A stretch of 64,000 nt of DNA, taken from Enterococcus mediterraneensis. GTDB lineage: Bacteria > Bacillota > Bacilli > Lactobacillales > Enterococcaceae. The notes under the pieces are model-generated. The model was not told the DNA's origin, ran no database searches, and saw only the letters and a program-made list of their open reading frames with translations. The stretch lies in the NCBI RefSeq assembly GCF_900604485.1, contig NZ_UWOP01000001.1, forward strand, positions 729,501 through 793,500, in the 5' to 3' direction. Each line of letters opens with the position of its first letter. Position 1 is the stretch's first letter. Shown here piece by piece: positions 26,361-39,520 of this stretch. A program made the translations under genes and the position numbers.

Positions 26361-27299
26361 TTAGTAATACGATCCGTCCTCAGCGACTCCACTGTCTTGC
26401 TGACCAGTGTCTTCCTCAACTTGAGTCCCATCATCTTGAACTTGGGTTCCATCATCAGTTTGCGTGTCAGTTTCACTGACTTCAGATGTTTCTTCATATC
26501 CAGTCGCTGGATCGACAGATGTGTACGGATCAGCAGCTACGCCGATTTGTCGACTGATCTTATCAGCGGCTTTTTCAAATTTTTCTTTTAGGTCTTCGTT
26601 ACGGACTTGCGCGATGCTATTGACTAAATTCAGATAAGCTTCATAAGTTGCTTCTTCAGTCACTTTATCGTCTTTCAACATCTTATCGATAGATTTTTGA
26701 ATATCTGTTGCACGTTTGATCTGAGCTGAAGCGAATTCTAAGTAGTCAATGATCACATCTTTCCACTGACTGTCATCCATTAGATTCAAACGTTCTCGGA
26801 TCTCTCCTACATCAGTGTCTTTCAGTGTGTCTTTGATAATGACGTCATTTTTTGCCGTATGCCAATTACTCACTGCTTTGGTGAATAATTTATTAACGCT
26901 AGATTGAATGTTGTATTTCGTTTCAACATCTGCCAGCTGTTCATTTAGCTTTTCTTTTTCAGTTTTAACAGCGGCGACATTCTCAGGCAGGTCTTTATCA
27001 CTAATGCCAAATTCGTCAGCGGATAGCTTAATGGCATCTAACTTATTGCCGACTTTTGTAACCTCATCTTCTTTTAGACCGCTTCTTAAAAATACTTGAT
27101 CCTTATCTTGATATAAAGCCTGGATTTCTTTCTTGATTTCTTTTAAAGAAGTTTCTTCTTTTTTCATAGCTGTTTCTGCGTAACTGACTCGTTGCTCATA
27201 CTGCCTACCAGCATTTACCCTGTAACCAAAAAAACAGACTGTAATCGCGCCGGCACCGGCAACTACGATCGCAGCAGTTTTCAGCAATGATTTCTTCAT
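26361..27299 (-). CDS. Membrane-anchored coiled-coil protein, unknown function
   Basis: 312 residues. Lys-rich N-terminus, one membrane segment (about 8-26) ending VNAGRQYE, a long charged helical region (35-230) with heptad-like Leu/Lys/Glu spacing, and an acidic Thr/Gln/Asp tail with repeated DDGTQV units near the end. No domain that I recognise. Probably extracellular, anchored at the N-terminus. 28 nt before the LCP gene and the first gene behind the likely operon promoter, so a role in wall or polysaccharide assembly is plausible but unproven. Confidence 0.8.
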   Translation of the reverse strand: MKKSLLKTAAIVVAGAGAITVCFFGYRVNAGRQYEQRVSYAETAMKKEETSLKEIKKEIQALYQDKDQVFLRSGLKEDEVTKVGNKLDAIKLSADEFGISDKDLPENVAAVKTEKEKLNEQLADVETKYNIQSSVNKLFTKAVSNWHTAKNDVIIKDTLKDTDVGEIRERLNLMDDSQWKDVIIDYLEFASAQIKRATDIQKSIDKMLKDDKVTEEATYEAYLNLVNSIAQVRNEDLKEKFEKAADKISRQIGVAADPYTSVDPATGYEETSEVSETDTQTDDGTQVQDDGTQVEEDTGQQDSGVAEDGSYY

Positions 27300-27564
27300 T
27301 CAACACACTCCTTCATACCCAATTTGTAGTTAGTTCTATGTACCTGCAATAAATATATGAAGTGACTCTTGTATATTATAAGCAAGAATACATCGAAAAA
27401 AAAGAGGGTATTCGCTAATTTCTAATATATATCCAAATATAGCTCAACATATATATACAAATCGAGCATGATTTTTCTATATCGACCAACTATGTATGCG
27501 CTTCACAAATAAATTGGTAGTTAAAAAAAGTTTAAAAATAAAAATTTTCTCATTTTTCATTTCT
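27300..27564 (-). promoter_or_regulatory. Upstream region of the polysaccharide operon
   Basis: Very AT-rich. A TATAAT box on the reverse strand at 27375-27380 lies about 75 nt before the coiled-coil gene start, but its -35 region is a T-run rather than TTGACA, so the promoter may need an activator. Repeated TATATAT motifs occur at 27425-27460. No other gene fits here. The operon could start here, since no other clear promoter precedes the LCP gene. Confidence 0.4.
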
Positions 27565-27603
27565 AAAAAAAAGCAGTCAACACAAGGGATAGACTGCTTT
27601 TTT
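27565..27603 (-). terminator. Terminator after the SalB-like gene
   Basis: AAGCAGTC pairs with GACTGCTT around a 13-nt loop, with T-runs on both sides. It lies 20 nt after the stop at 27624. Confidence 0.78.
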
Positions 27604-27623
27604 AAATTCTATATTTTATTCAA

Positions 27624-28871
27624 TTAATCATGAATAGTTACTTTAACTTGACGTCTTCCCCATTGGCGACATTGTTCGACTGTTGGGAAATGGACGTCAA
27701 TGATATTGCCTTTGATGGCACCACCAGTATCAAGTGCTAATGCCATACCGTAGCCTTGGACTTCTACTAATGTACCTAATGGAATGACGCTAGGATCAAC
27801 AGCTACAGCCATAGGATTTTTTCTAAGATCTGTTCCGCTGGCGGTAAAATAGCTTGCTCCTGCTTCTGAGTAGGAGTATGCAGTGGATTCCATCATCATC
27901 GTTCTGCCGCCAGAAGTATTGGAGGTATTATTCGATGAATTAGAGTTGCTGCTGCTTGAAGTTCCATTTGAATTGTTGGAGCTGTTCGAATTATTTGAAC
28001 TACTGCTTGAACTGTTCGTTTTGTTTGAATCACTTGAGCTAGTACTGCTTGAACTAGAGCTTGTTGTTTCCGATTGAGTAGATTGCGAGCTGCTTTCTTT
28101 GGCTTTTTCGCTTTCTGCTTGTTCTTTGGCAGCTTTTTCTGCAGCAGCCTTTTCAGCAGCGGCTTTTTCCGCGGCTTGCTTTTCAGCTTCTGCTTTTTGT
28201 TTTTCAGCTTCGATCCGTGCGGCTTCTACTTCTTTGCTTTTAGCGATCGCTTGTAAAGAAGTTTTATTTTCCGCTAGTTGTTGTTTTAGATTCGCTACTT
28301 TGCTGTCTAATTCTTGCGCTTCAGCTTGCAAAGTCGTTTCATTTTCTTTCAAAGTCGCTTGTGTACTTTCGACTTTGTCCTTCAAAGATTCCAGTTTTTC
28401 TTTTTCATTATGCAAACTGTCGATCTTTTCTTTCTCAGCATTTTGCAGGATCGTCATCGCATACGCCCGGTTGATCAATTCTTGCAGATTAGAAGAATCC
28501 AGCAGCGCTTTCCAATCTCGTTCTGTTCCGCCGTTGACTTGGATATCTTTTAGACGTTGTGCAACAGCGTCTTTGCGTTTTTCGATATTTTTTTGCGTTT
28601 CTTTGATTTCTGCTTGCGCAGTTGTTAAAGTCGCTTCGTTTTTCGCGATCTTTTCTTTTGTTGCTTCTACTTTTGCGTATTTTTCATTTACATCATTTAA
28701 TACCAACTGAATCTCTGCACTGATCTCGTCACTTTGTCTCATGATCGCAGTTTCTTTTTCATTCAAAGAGTCAAGAGATTCCGCATGAGCAAATACTGGT
28801 ACAATAAAATTTGCTACTAATACAGCAGTTATGACTGTCATTAGTTTTTTGCTTTTCACTGAATCCAACAC
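27624..28871 (-). CDS. salB: Secreted coiled-coil protein with 3D domain, SalB-like
   Basis: 415 residues. Signal peptide (1-30, ending VFAHAES), a PcsB/SagA-like coiled coil (31-215), a Lys/Ala/Glu repeat segment, a Ser/Asn/Thr low-complexity linker (about 255-320), then a 3D domain: ESTAYSYSEAGASYFTASGTDLRKNP, VIPLGTLVEV, ALDTGGAIKGNIIDVHF with the conserved aspartates. 3D domains occur in RpfB/MltA-type wall enzymes. Enterococcal SalB has this architecture and influences cell division and wall integrity. Two TGTAA motifs upstream suggest WalR control. Confidence 0.85.
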   Translation of the reverse strand: MLDSVKSKKLMTVITAVLVANFIVPVFAHAESLDSLNEKETAIMRQSDEISAEIQLVLNDVNEKYAKVEATKEKIAKNEATLTTAQAEIKETQKNIEKRKDAVAQRLKDIQVNGGTERDWKALLDSSNLQELINRAYAMTILQNAEKEKIDSLHNEKEKLESLKDKVESTQATLKENETTLQAEAQELDSKVANLKQQLAENKTSLQAIAKSKEVEAARIEAEKQKAEAEKQAAEKAAAEKAAAEKAAKEQAESEKAKESSSQSTQSETTSSSSSSTSSSDSNKTNSSSSSSNNSNSSNNSNGTSSSSNSNSSNNTSNTSGGRTMMMESTAYSYSEAGASYFTASGTDLRKNPMAVAVDPSVIPLGTLVEVQGYGMALALDTGGAIKGNIIDVHFPTVEQCRQWGRRQVKVTIHD

Positions 28872-28896
28872 CTTTCTTTACATTCCAACGCTTCTT

Positions 28897-28950
28897 ATTA
28901 TACAAATTCTCATGGCGGTTAATATTTCAGTTGTTTTACATTTTGTTACA
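28897..28950 (-). promoter_or_regulatory. salB promoter with tandem TGTAA motifs
   Basis: Reverse strand: TATAAT at 28897-28902 without a good -35, and upstream TGTAAC-AAAA-TGTAAA (28935-28950). WalR boxes are two TGTWAH units 5 nt apart; here the gap is 4 nt, so the match is imperfect. Genes of the PcsB/SagA type are known WalRK targets. Confidence 0.45.
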
Positions 28951-29107
28951 TTTTATAGCAAAAGTGGGAGATTATTTCTATTTTTTGAAAGAAATCCCTT
29001 AAGAAGTGGAGCACAGAACTGTTTTTAGCCATTTTTTCTATGTAATCTTATCGTAATATTACTGTCGTTCTTTAAATAACGATGCCTTTTATTTTTAAAG
29101 CGCAAAA

Positions 29108-29142
29108 AATAAACCGCAAAATCAGTGTTTTGCGGTTTATTG
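29108..29142 (-). terminator. groESL terminator
   Basis: AATAAACCGCAAAA pairs with TTTTGCGGTTTATT around a 6-nt loop and is followed by T-rich sequence on the reverse strand, 20 nt after groEL. Confidence 0.8.
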
Positions 29143-29163
29143 ATTATCCTATTCAAATGTTTC

Positions 29164-30789
<1,626 letters not shown>

Positions 30790-30807
30790 TTATCCACCTC
30801 AATTTTT

Positions 30808-31092
30808 TTATTCTACGATTGCGATAATATCTTTACCAGCTACGATCAAGTATTCGTTGCCTTCAAATTTCACTTCTGTTCCAGCATACTTTTCAAACAT
30901 TACTTGGTCGCCGACTTTCACAGGCACAGGAGCTTTTTCACCGTTATCTAATGTGCGTCCTTCACCAACCGCAATAACAGTACCTGTTTGTGGTTTTTCT
31001 TTAGCAGCGGAAGCTAACACGATACCGCCGACTGTTTTTTCTTCCTCTTTTGCGACTTCGATGATGACACGATCGCCTAATGGTTTTAACAC
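30808..31092 (-). CDS. groES: Co-chaperonin GroES
   Basis: 94 residues. [25 protein letters not shown] with the mobile loop, and the roof loop around GEGRTLDNG. Lid of the GroEL chamber. ATG behind GGAGGG; first gene of the operon. Confidence 0.99.
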   Translation of the reverse strand: MLKPLGDRVIIEVAKEEEKTVGGIVLASAAKEKPQTGTVIAVGEGRTLDNGEKAPVPVKVGDQVMFEKYAGTEVKFEGNEYLIVAGKDIIAIVE

Positions 31093-31129
31093 GATAAATC
31101 CCTCCGTTAAATCTGTACTTTTTCTTGAG

Positions 31130-31156
31130 TTAGCACTCTCGTTTATCGAGTGCTAA
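31130..31156. promoter_or_regulatory. CIRCE operator (HrcA binding site)
   Basis: TTAGCACTC, 9 nt, GAGTGCTAA: a perfect consensus palindrome between the groESL promoter and start. HrcA represses the operon through it until heat stress. Confidence 0.97.
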
Positions 31157-31168
31157 CCTACAAGATTT

Positions 31169-31197
31169 ATATTACTCATTTTGCTTCCGCTTTGCAA
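31169..31197 (-). promoter_or_regulatory. groESL promoter
   Basis: Reverse strand TTGCAA, 17-nt spacer, TAATAT, placing the transcript start just before the CIRCE palindrome. Confidence 0.75.
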
Positions 31198-31243
31198 GTT
31201 TTTTTACCCAATTTTTAGCGCTTTCTCTTTTTAAGGATTTTCG

Positions 31244-31272
31244 TTGTTTCGCCTTAATCCTTGCGTTATAAT
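31244..31272 (+). promoter_or_regulatory. Promoter of the CPBP protease gene
   Basis: TTGTTT, 17-nt spacer, TATAAT, 28 nt before the ATG at 31301. Confidence 0.6.
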
Positions 31273-31300
31273 GAAAGCAATTATCTAAAGGAGATGGCCT

Positions 31301-31927
31301 ATGACTTTAAATAGATACAGTCTATTGACGATTTTCTGTTACGGGTTGGCTTTTTTCATACCCGCTTTTTTTGCCGATCCTAATCAAGCAGTACTTGCTA
31401 CTACTTTATCTTATTTGATCGGTGCAGTAGTCATGATCTTATTATATGTTTATCAGAAAGAACCGCTGAAAATCGAGAAAAACACTGCCTCAAAACTTTC
31501 GATCTTGATTTGGGGAATCGTTGGGATCTTTATCGCATTGATTTTGCAAAATATCGCCGCGAATATCGAAGGGCTTTTTGGTGAATTGCAGCCTTCTCAA
31601 AATACGCAAAATATCATCACCATCATTTTGCAACGGCCGATTTTCGCTGTCGCGGTCATGATCGGTGGTCCGATCATGGAAGAATTTGTTTTCCGCCGGG
31701 CACTCTTCGGGATCATCGCGAAATATTCGAACTATTGGATCGGTTTGATCTTGAGTTCATTGGCATTTGCTTTTGCCCATAATGACGGACATCTTCTCGT
31801 GTACTTTTTCCTCGGCAGTTTTTTCCTTTGGCTTTATACCCATACCGGCAAGATCTGGACATCGATCATTACTCACGTCGGAATGAATACATTAGTAGTC
31901 ATTGTACAAATAGCATTAGCTCAATAA
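31301..31927 (+). CDS. CPBP-family intramembrane metalloprotease
   Basis: 208 residues with about six membrane segments. Motif 1 EEFVFRR near 127, motif 2 FAHN near 165, and motif 3 HVGMN near the end are the CPBP/ABI (CAAX protease-like) catalytic residues. Family members cleave membrane substrates or confer bacteriocin immunity; the target here is unknown. Start ATG behind GGAGAT. Single gene, divergent from groES. Confidence 0.88.
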   Translation: MTLNRYSLLTIFCYGLAFFIPAFFADPNQAVLATTLSYLIGAVVMILLYVYQKEPLKIEKNTASKLSILIWGIVGIFIALILQNIAANIEGLFGELQPSQNTQNIITIILQRPIFAVAVMIGGPIMEEFVFRRALFGIIAKYSNYWIGLILSSLAFAFAHNDGHLLVYFFLGSFFLWLYTHTGKIWTSIITHVGMNTLVVIVQIALAQ

Positions 31928-31930
31928 ATA

Positions 31931-31979
31931 AACAGCACCGAATCACATCCGCAGTAGGAAGTGATCCGGTGCTGTTTTG
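31931..31979. terminator. Bidirectional terminator between convergent genes
   Basis: AACAGCACCG pairs with CGGTGCTGTT, with further pairing inside (ATCAC/GTGAT). Four T follow on the plus strand and TTTATTTATT on the other. Serves the protease gene and the GH1 gene. Confidence 0.8.
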
Positions 31980-31984
31980 TATAT

Positions 31985-34782
<2,798 letters not shown>

Positions 34783-34826
34783 TTTTCTCTCTCCTTCGAA
34801 TGATTGCTTTTAGTTTTTCACAATAA

Positions 34827-34841
34827 TGAATTCGTTTACAT
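34827..34841 (-). promoter_or_regulatory. cre site (CcpA binding) of the cellobiose-type operon
   Basis: Reverse strand ATGTAAACGAATTCA fits WTGNAANCGNWNNCW at every position. It lies 45 nt before the EIIC start, so CcpA should repress the operon in glucose. Confidence 0.78.
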
Positions 34842-34926
34842 TAGTATCATAAAGGTCATTCATCGAAAAAGAAACACTTTGTGAAATGAAAGAAACATGT
34901 TCCAATGAAAAAAACAAACAGCAGGT

Positions 34927-35682
34927 TCACTGTTTGTTTTCTTTGTATTTCCTAGACACCTGATGAGCTAGGATCTCGATCAAAGTGACCACCGGAACTT
35001 GAGTCGTCATATTCAGATATTTCTCGTTGGGGCTTTCGCTTTCCGGCATGTAATAGGAAATATTATAGTCAGCCATCTTGGCTATCGTCGAGTTTTCATT
35101 ATTGGTGATACTGAGGACCTTCGCGCCATAACGCTTGAAATCTCTCGTCTGTTCGATCATCTCAGAGGTTTCGCCGGATACTGATAAAATGATCGCCAAT
35201 GTATTTTCCAATCCTCGGGGCGGGATTGGTGCAAAAGGATCCGCAATACTATACGCATTGATTCCCACATTGGAAAAGTAGCGGCTCCCATATGCGCCTA
35301 AAACCCCACTGGTCCCGATACCGGAGAAAGCCACGTGACGAGCATTTAAAATCAGATCGATCGCCGGTTGAAGTGTCATCCGGTAGCTGTCGTCTTTGAC
35401 TTTTTTCAAAAAAGTATCTACCTGCACGGTTGCTTCGTAGAAAGAATCAACGGACTGATTTTCTTGTTCCGATAAATATTCTTTCAGCGCGTATTTGAAT
35501 TCCGAGTAGCCTTCGTAACCTAATTTATTGATGGTTCGCAAAACGGTTGACGTGGAAACATGACAATTCCCCGCCAGCTCTCTGATCGTCATTGTTTTCA
35601 ATGCACAGAGATTTTCAATAATATAATTATAAGCAATCATTTCCAGATTGTTTAACGACTTGATTTTTTCTGAATCAAACAT
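34927..35682 (-). CDS. RpiR/MurR-family transcriptional regulator
   Basis: 251 residues. N-terminal helix-turn-helix (MTIRELAGNCHVSTSTVLRTINKLGYEGYSEFK region, about 34-65) and a C-terminal SIS sugar-phosphate-binding domain (about 105-235) with FSGIGTSG and ILSVSGETSEM. It is encoded just before, and in the same direction as, the PTS/GH1 genes, so it is probably their local regulator, sensing a phosphosugar. 144 nt separate it from EIIC. Confidence 0.92.
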   Translation of the reverse strand: MFDSEKIKSLNNLEMIAYNYIIENLCALKTMTIRELAGNCHVSTSTVLRTINKLGYEGYSEFKYALKEYLSEQENQSVDSFYEATVQVDTFLKKVKDDSYRMTLQPAIDLILNARHVAFSGIGTSGVLGAYGSRYFSNVGINAYSIADPFAPIPPRGLENTLAIILSVSGETSEMIEQTRDFKRYGAKVLSITNNENSTIAKMADYNISYYMPESESPNEKYLNMTTQVPVVTLIEILAHQVSRKYKENKQ

Positions 35683-35777
35683 AATGAACTCCCTTCATTT
35701 ATGGTTAGTTTTTCAAGCATACTTTTTGACGAAATAAACCGCTATCTCTAAAATAAGAGTACTATAAACGAGGAGGA

Positions 35778-36413
35778 ATGAAAATGAAAATTGCAATTAT
35801 CGGCGCAGCCGGACAAGCGGGCTCTTTTATTTTGAAAGAAGCGCTGAATCGCGGGATCGACGCGACGGCTATCGTGCGCCATCCAGAAAAACTTACTATC
35901 GAGGTCCCTTATCTTCAAAAAGACCTTTTTGATTTGACCACCCAAGATTTGGCAGGCTTTGACGCGGTGATTGATGCCTTCAACGCCCCTCGCGGCAAAG
36001 AAGAACTGCATCAAACAAGCGTCGATCACTTATTAACTATCTTATCTGGTACGGACACCCGTCTTTTGATCGTTGGCGGCGCCTCCTCGCTTTTCCTTGA
36101 CGATGCCAAATCTCAGCGTATGATCGACGGTGTTCCATCTAGCGCGCCGTTTTATCCAGTGGCTCATAATATGTATTTGTCACTCATTGATCTGAAAAAA
36201 AATCAAGAAGTTGATTGGACATATATCAGTCCTGCGGCTTATTTCGATCCTCATGGAGAACGGACCGGAAGCTACCAGTTGAACGATGATCGCTTGATAA
36301 AAAATGCTGCTGGAGAAAGCGAGATCAGTATGGCTGACTACGCCATCGCCATGATCGATGAAGTGGAACAAGGCAAGCATCTGAAAGAACATATCAGCGT
36401 CGTTAGCCGTTGA
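35778..36413 (+). CDS. NAD(P)-binding protein, NmrA/SDR-like
   Basis: 211 residues. MKIAIIGAAGQAGSFILKEAL is the nucleotide-binding loop; ATAIVRHPEKL and LIVGGASSLFLDD follow, as in the YwnB/NmrA-type atypical SDR group. The usual catalytic Tyr-Lys pair is not evident. Function unknown, often linked to redox stress. The ATG follows GGAGGAATGAAA; single gene. Confidence 0.85.
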   Translation: MKMKIAIIGAAGQAGSFILKEALNRGIDATAIVRHPEKLTIEVPYLQKDLFDLTTQDLAGFDAVIDAFNAPRGKEELHQTSVDHLLTILSGTDTRLLIVGGASSLFLDDAKSQRMIDGVPSSAPFYPVAHNMYLSLIDLKKNQEVDWTYISPAAYFDPHGERTGSYQLNDDRLIKNAAGESEISMADYAIAMIDEVEQGKHLKEHISVVSR

Positions 36414-36430
36414 TAGAATAGAATATAACA

Positions 36431-36474
36431 AAAAAAGCCTGCGTCACAATCGAATTTGTGTCGCAGACTTTTTT
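36431..36474. terminator. Bidirectional terminator
   Basis: AAAAAAGCCTGCG...CACAA pairs with TTGTG...CGCAGACTTTTTT around a short loop. Shared by the NmrA-like gene and walJ. Confidence 0.82.
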
Positions 36475-36490
36475 ACTATTTCAATCATCC

Positions 36491-37297
36491 TCAGATAGCG
36501 AAAAGATCAGTCGCTTTGTCTGGATCTGTATCATATATTTCGAAGGTTTCTCCTACTCCGAGATCTTTTTCTCTCAGCGTATTTTCCATCGTCATATGAG
36601 CTAATTCTTTGATATTGTTTTCTTTACTCAAGTGTCCAAGATAGATCCGTTTGGTGCGGTCACCAATAATATCTGTCATGACCAATGCACCATCGTCATT
36701 GGATAAATGCCCTCGGTCGCCTAAGATCCGTTGCTTCAAGCTCCACGGATAAGGTCCCATCCGCAACATTTCCAGATCATGATTGCTTTCTACTAAATAA
36801 GCATCTGCATCACGAATGATTCCGCGCACATGATCACTGCAATATCCAGTGTCTGTCAGCATCACGAATGATTTGCCGTCTTTGTAAAAACGATAGAACT
36901 GCGGTGCCGCCGCATCATGTGAAACACCAAAACTTTCAATATCCATATCACCAAAAGTCAGGACTTTACCCATTTCGAAAATATGCTTCTGTTCTGTCGC
37001 GATATTGCCCAGCATCCCATCCATCGCTTGCCAGGTCTGCTTATTGGCATAAACATCTAATTTATATTTGCGCGCCATCACACCGACACCGTGGATATGA
37101 TCGCGATGTTCGTGAGTAACTAAAAGCGCGTCAAGATCTTCGGGTTTTTTACCGACTTCCGCTAACAAAGAAGTGATTTTTTTCCCGCTCAAACCAGCGT
37201 CTACTAAGATCTTTTTTCGATCACTTTCGATATACAGAGAATTTCCTGAACTGCCGCTAGCTAAAATACTGACTTTAAAAGCATTGTTTTCCGACAT
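36491..37297 (-). CDS. walJ: WalJ/YycJ metallo-beta-lactamase-fold hydrolase
   Basis: 268 residues from the ATG at 37297, chosen for GAGGAAGG 7 nt upstream; the frame is open 14 codons further. Metal motif THEHRDHIHG, SSGNSLYI near the start, LTDTGYCSD, ESNHD and a late YLGHLS define the family. Last gene of the walRKHIJ operon. Thought to act in DNA or wall processes coupled to the WalRK system; the reaction is not settled. Confidence 0.93.
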   Translation of the reverse strand: MSENNAFKVSILASGSSGNSLYIESDRKKILVDAGLSGKKITSLLAEVGKKPEDLDALLVTHEHRDHIHGVGVMARKYKLDVYANKQTWQAMDGMLGNIATEQKHIFEMGKVLTFGDMDIESFGVSHDAAAPQFYRFYKDGKSFVMLTDTGYCSDHVRGIIRDADAYLVESNHDLEMLRMGPYPWSLKQRILGDRGHLSNDDGALVMTDIIGDRTKRIYLGHLSKENNIKELAHMTMENTLREKDLGVGETFEIYDTDPDKATDLFAI

Positions 37298-37345
37298 GTC
37301 GCTGCCTTCCTCTCTCTTACAACTTTTTACATTATACATAGCTTT

Positions 37346-38209
37346 CTAATAATTTTCTACCTTCTGCAATGTATTATTTGTAATGATCCGATTACTGAAA
37401 GCATTTACTATCTCGACTTGTGTCATGCCATCACTGGTTTTGATGGCAACAAACCATGCTGGTATATAAACATTTTTTTCCCGTACTTTTAAAATCCGCG
37501 TATAATACAATCCCCGCCAGAGAATCGTTGACCTGCTAGGGATCTTATTATTGATATACAAAGTTTCAATAGCGTCTCGTTCAGTATAGAGCGCTGTTTT
37601 TTCCCGCAATTTTTCGATTTGTGAAAGATGGGTCTGACTGTACCTTGAAATCTTCAGCAAATCATCGACCTTTTCCAAAGATAGCGTAAGACGACTAGTA
37701 GGATCATTGAAAAGGATCCCTTCGAAAGACTGTGCCGCAACAACTTCCGGATATTCTTTGTCGGTCAACGAATAGTTGGGAAGATAGCTGTATTGTTTGC
37801 CGAATAAAATCTGGTCGTTTTTATTCAGAAACGATTCCAATGTCGCTTCGGTCTTTTGATCGTCGCTAATATAGTAGCTTTCGCTAGGCATATGGGTCAA
37901 TTCGTTATCAACAATGGTGGTTCCGCTGCTCAAGAAAGAAGGATTGCCGGACGTTTCCCGCTCTTGTTTGAGTGCTTCGTCCATATTGGTCTGTTCGCCG
38001 CTCAAGTAATAGCCTTCTTCTTTTTTTTCTGACAAAGCACCGGTATATTTGATTTTATCTGTTTCTAATCGCTGTTCAATAGCGATTTTTTGGTTAGACA
38101 TCGCCACATTATTTTCCTCTGTTTGAGCATCGTGGAAAATATTGAATAAAAAAATATTCAATCCTAGAAACGCTAAGAAGAAGATCCATTCGATTTTTTT
38201 AAAATCCAA
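37346..38209 (-). CDS. walI: WalI/YycI regulator of WalK
   Basis: 287 residues. One N-terminal membrane helix (about 7-27), extracytoplasmic remainder. WIFFLAFLGLNIFLFNIF and the following ligand-like domain fit YycI. Together with WalH it binds and restrains the WalK kinase. The start is adjacent to the end of walH. Confidence 0.9.
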   Translation of the reverse strand: MDFKKIEWIFFLAFLGLNIFLFNIFHDAQTEENNVAMSNQKIAIEQRLETDKIKYTGALSEKKEEGYYLSGEQTNMDEALKQERETSGNPSFLSSGTTIVDNELTHMPSESYYISDDQKTEATLESFLNKNDQILFGKQYSYLPNYSLTDKEYPEVVAAQSFEGILFNDPTSRLTLSLEKVDDLLKISRYSQTHLSQIEKLREKTALYTERDAIETLYINNKIPSRSTILWRGLYYTRILKVREKNVYIPAWFVAIKTSDGMTQVEIVNAFSNRIITNNTLQKVENY

Positions 38210-39520
38210 TTACTCCGCCCCCGTTTCGCTCAATTTATCCAACAGTTGTTCATGAGAATACCACGTGTCGTCATATCGGATATACCATGTTGGGATCAAA
38301 TCCACGACACCATTCGTATTTTCGATATCTTTCCATTGATAACCGATGACCATGGAGCGAATCAGTTGCCGATCCGCTCCCGCCATTTGCAGCTGTTCAA
38401 TCACTGTTTCATTATTCGCCAATAAGATCTCGTTTTCAGAAGGGATCGGGACTTGGATGGATGTCAGACTAGTCTGGATATGGACCGGCATCCCTTTATT
38501 GTCAGAATCATCCGAGATAGTAACATCCACTTGACCGCGAATATCGTTGCTAAAGACTGGATATCCTTCTACGAAAATGCGATAATTCGCAGTATTTTTA
38601 GAACGGTCGAAAAAGCGGATATTGCCTAGATTCGTTCCTAGACGACTGATAAACGTAAAACTTCTGGAATACAGATCTGTGCTGTCTTCGCCTAACAGAA
38701 AATCACCATGAAAATCGACTAATTGCTCGCTTTCTTGGATCGTCATATTTTCAGATCCGTCATACAGCACCATGTCTTTGCTGTCTTCATTGATTTTGAT
38801 ATTGCTGGTATCATTGAAAAACGCATCACGAAAAACGGTATACGTCTGAGGCGATGAGATATAACTGTACATTTTCATCTTTATCGGCTGTTCCACATTA
38901 TATTGCAAGTTATTCAAGCGATTTTCGGCACTCATCTGTATCCAATTCGTTTTTGTCTTAGACAGAAGATCATCGATCGCTTCTTGATCGATCGACATAG
39001 CAGCTTCACTGATTTGATAACGTTTCACGTTGATAAAACGGATCTTCTTTTGATCAAAATCTAATTGGATCTTAGTGAAGTATTTTTCTTCTGCGTCTTT
39101 CACATGAAGATCAAGATCGAACATCGTAATAAATTCCTGTAAAGAAAAAGGACCAACATAATTCATTTCGATACCATGTGTGATCATCGCCGTTTGTTTG
39201 AAAGTTTCAAAATCATTATAGGTTTCTGTTTTCAATGTTTCAAAAGAAGCAGCGGTGATTTTCGGTTGGATATCAGAAATTAGGGTTTCCGACGTCGTTT
39301 GTTGGATACTGGAGTCATTGAGCCATGTCAATGTTATGGGCATAAAAACTTCAGATGCTTTACGATAATTTTGCGCATTTGAGACAGGCTGACTGTTTTC
39401 CTGCTGATTTCCGTGAACCATTCGATTCGAAGGACTCAGCCAGATCACATAGGAAAGATACATACTGAGACCCACTAGAATGATCAATCCAAAGCGAATC
39501 AGTTTTTCAGATAATTTCAT
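38210..39520 (-). CDS. walH: WalH/YycH regulator of WalK
   Basis: 436 residues from the ATG at 39520, which overlaps the walK stop as ATGA and has AGGGGG 9 nt upstream; a TTG three codons earlier is less likely. One N-terminal membrane helix (about 10-25, LIILVGLSMYLSYVIWLSP), large extracytoplasmic part. Pairs with WalI. Confidence 0.92.
   Translation of the reverse strand: MKLSEKLIRFGLIILVGLSMYLSYVIWLSPSNRMVHGNQQENSQPVSNAQNYRKASEVFMPITLTWLNDSSIQQTTSETLISDIQPKITAASFETLKTETYNDFETFKQTAMITHGIEMNYVGPFSLQEFITMFDLDLHVKDAEEKYFTKIQLDFDQKKIRFINVKRYQISEAAMSIDQEAIDDLLSKTKTNWIQMSAENRLNNLQYNVEQPIKMKMYSYISSPQTYTVFRDAFFNDTSNIKINEDSKDMVLYDGSENMTIQESEQLVDFHGDFLLGEDSTDLYSRSFTFISRLGTNLGNIRFFDRSKNTANYRIFVEGYPVFSNDIRGQVDVTISDDSDNKGMPVHIQTSLTSIQVPIPSENEILLANNETVIEQLQMAGADRQLIRSMVIGYQWKDIENTNGVVDLIPTWYIRYDDTWYSHEQLLDKLSETGAE

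Noticed and set aside
28074-28710. Long plus-strand ORFs opposite salB
   Set aside because: They are low-complexity Ser/Phe/Leu shadows of the Lys/Ala/Glu-rich coiled coil on the other strand, with no start site.
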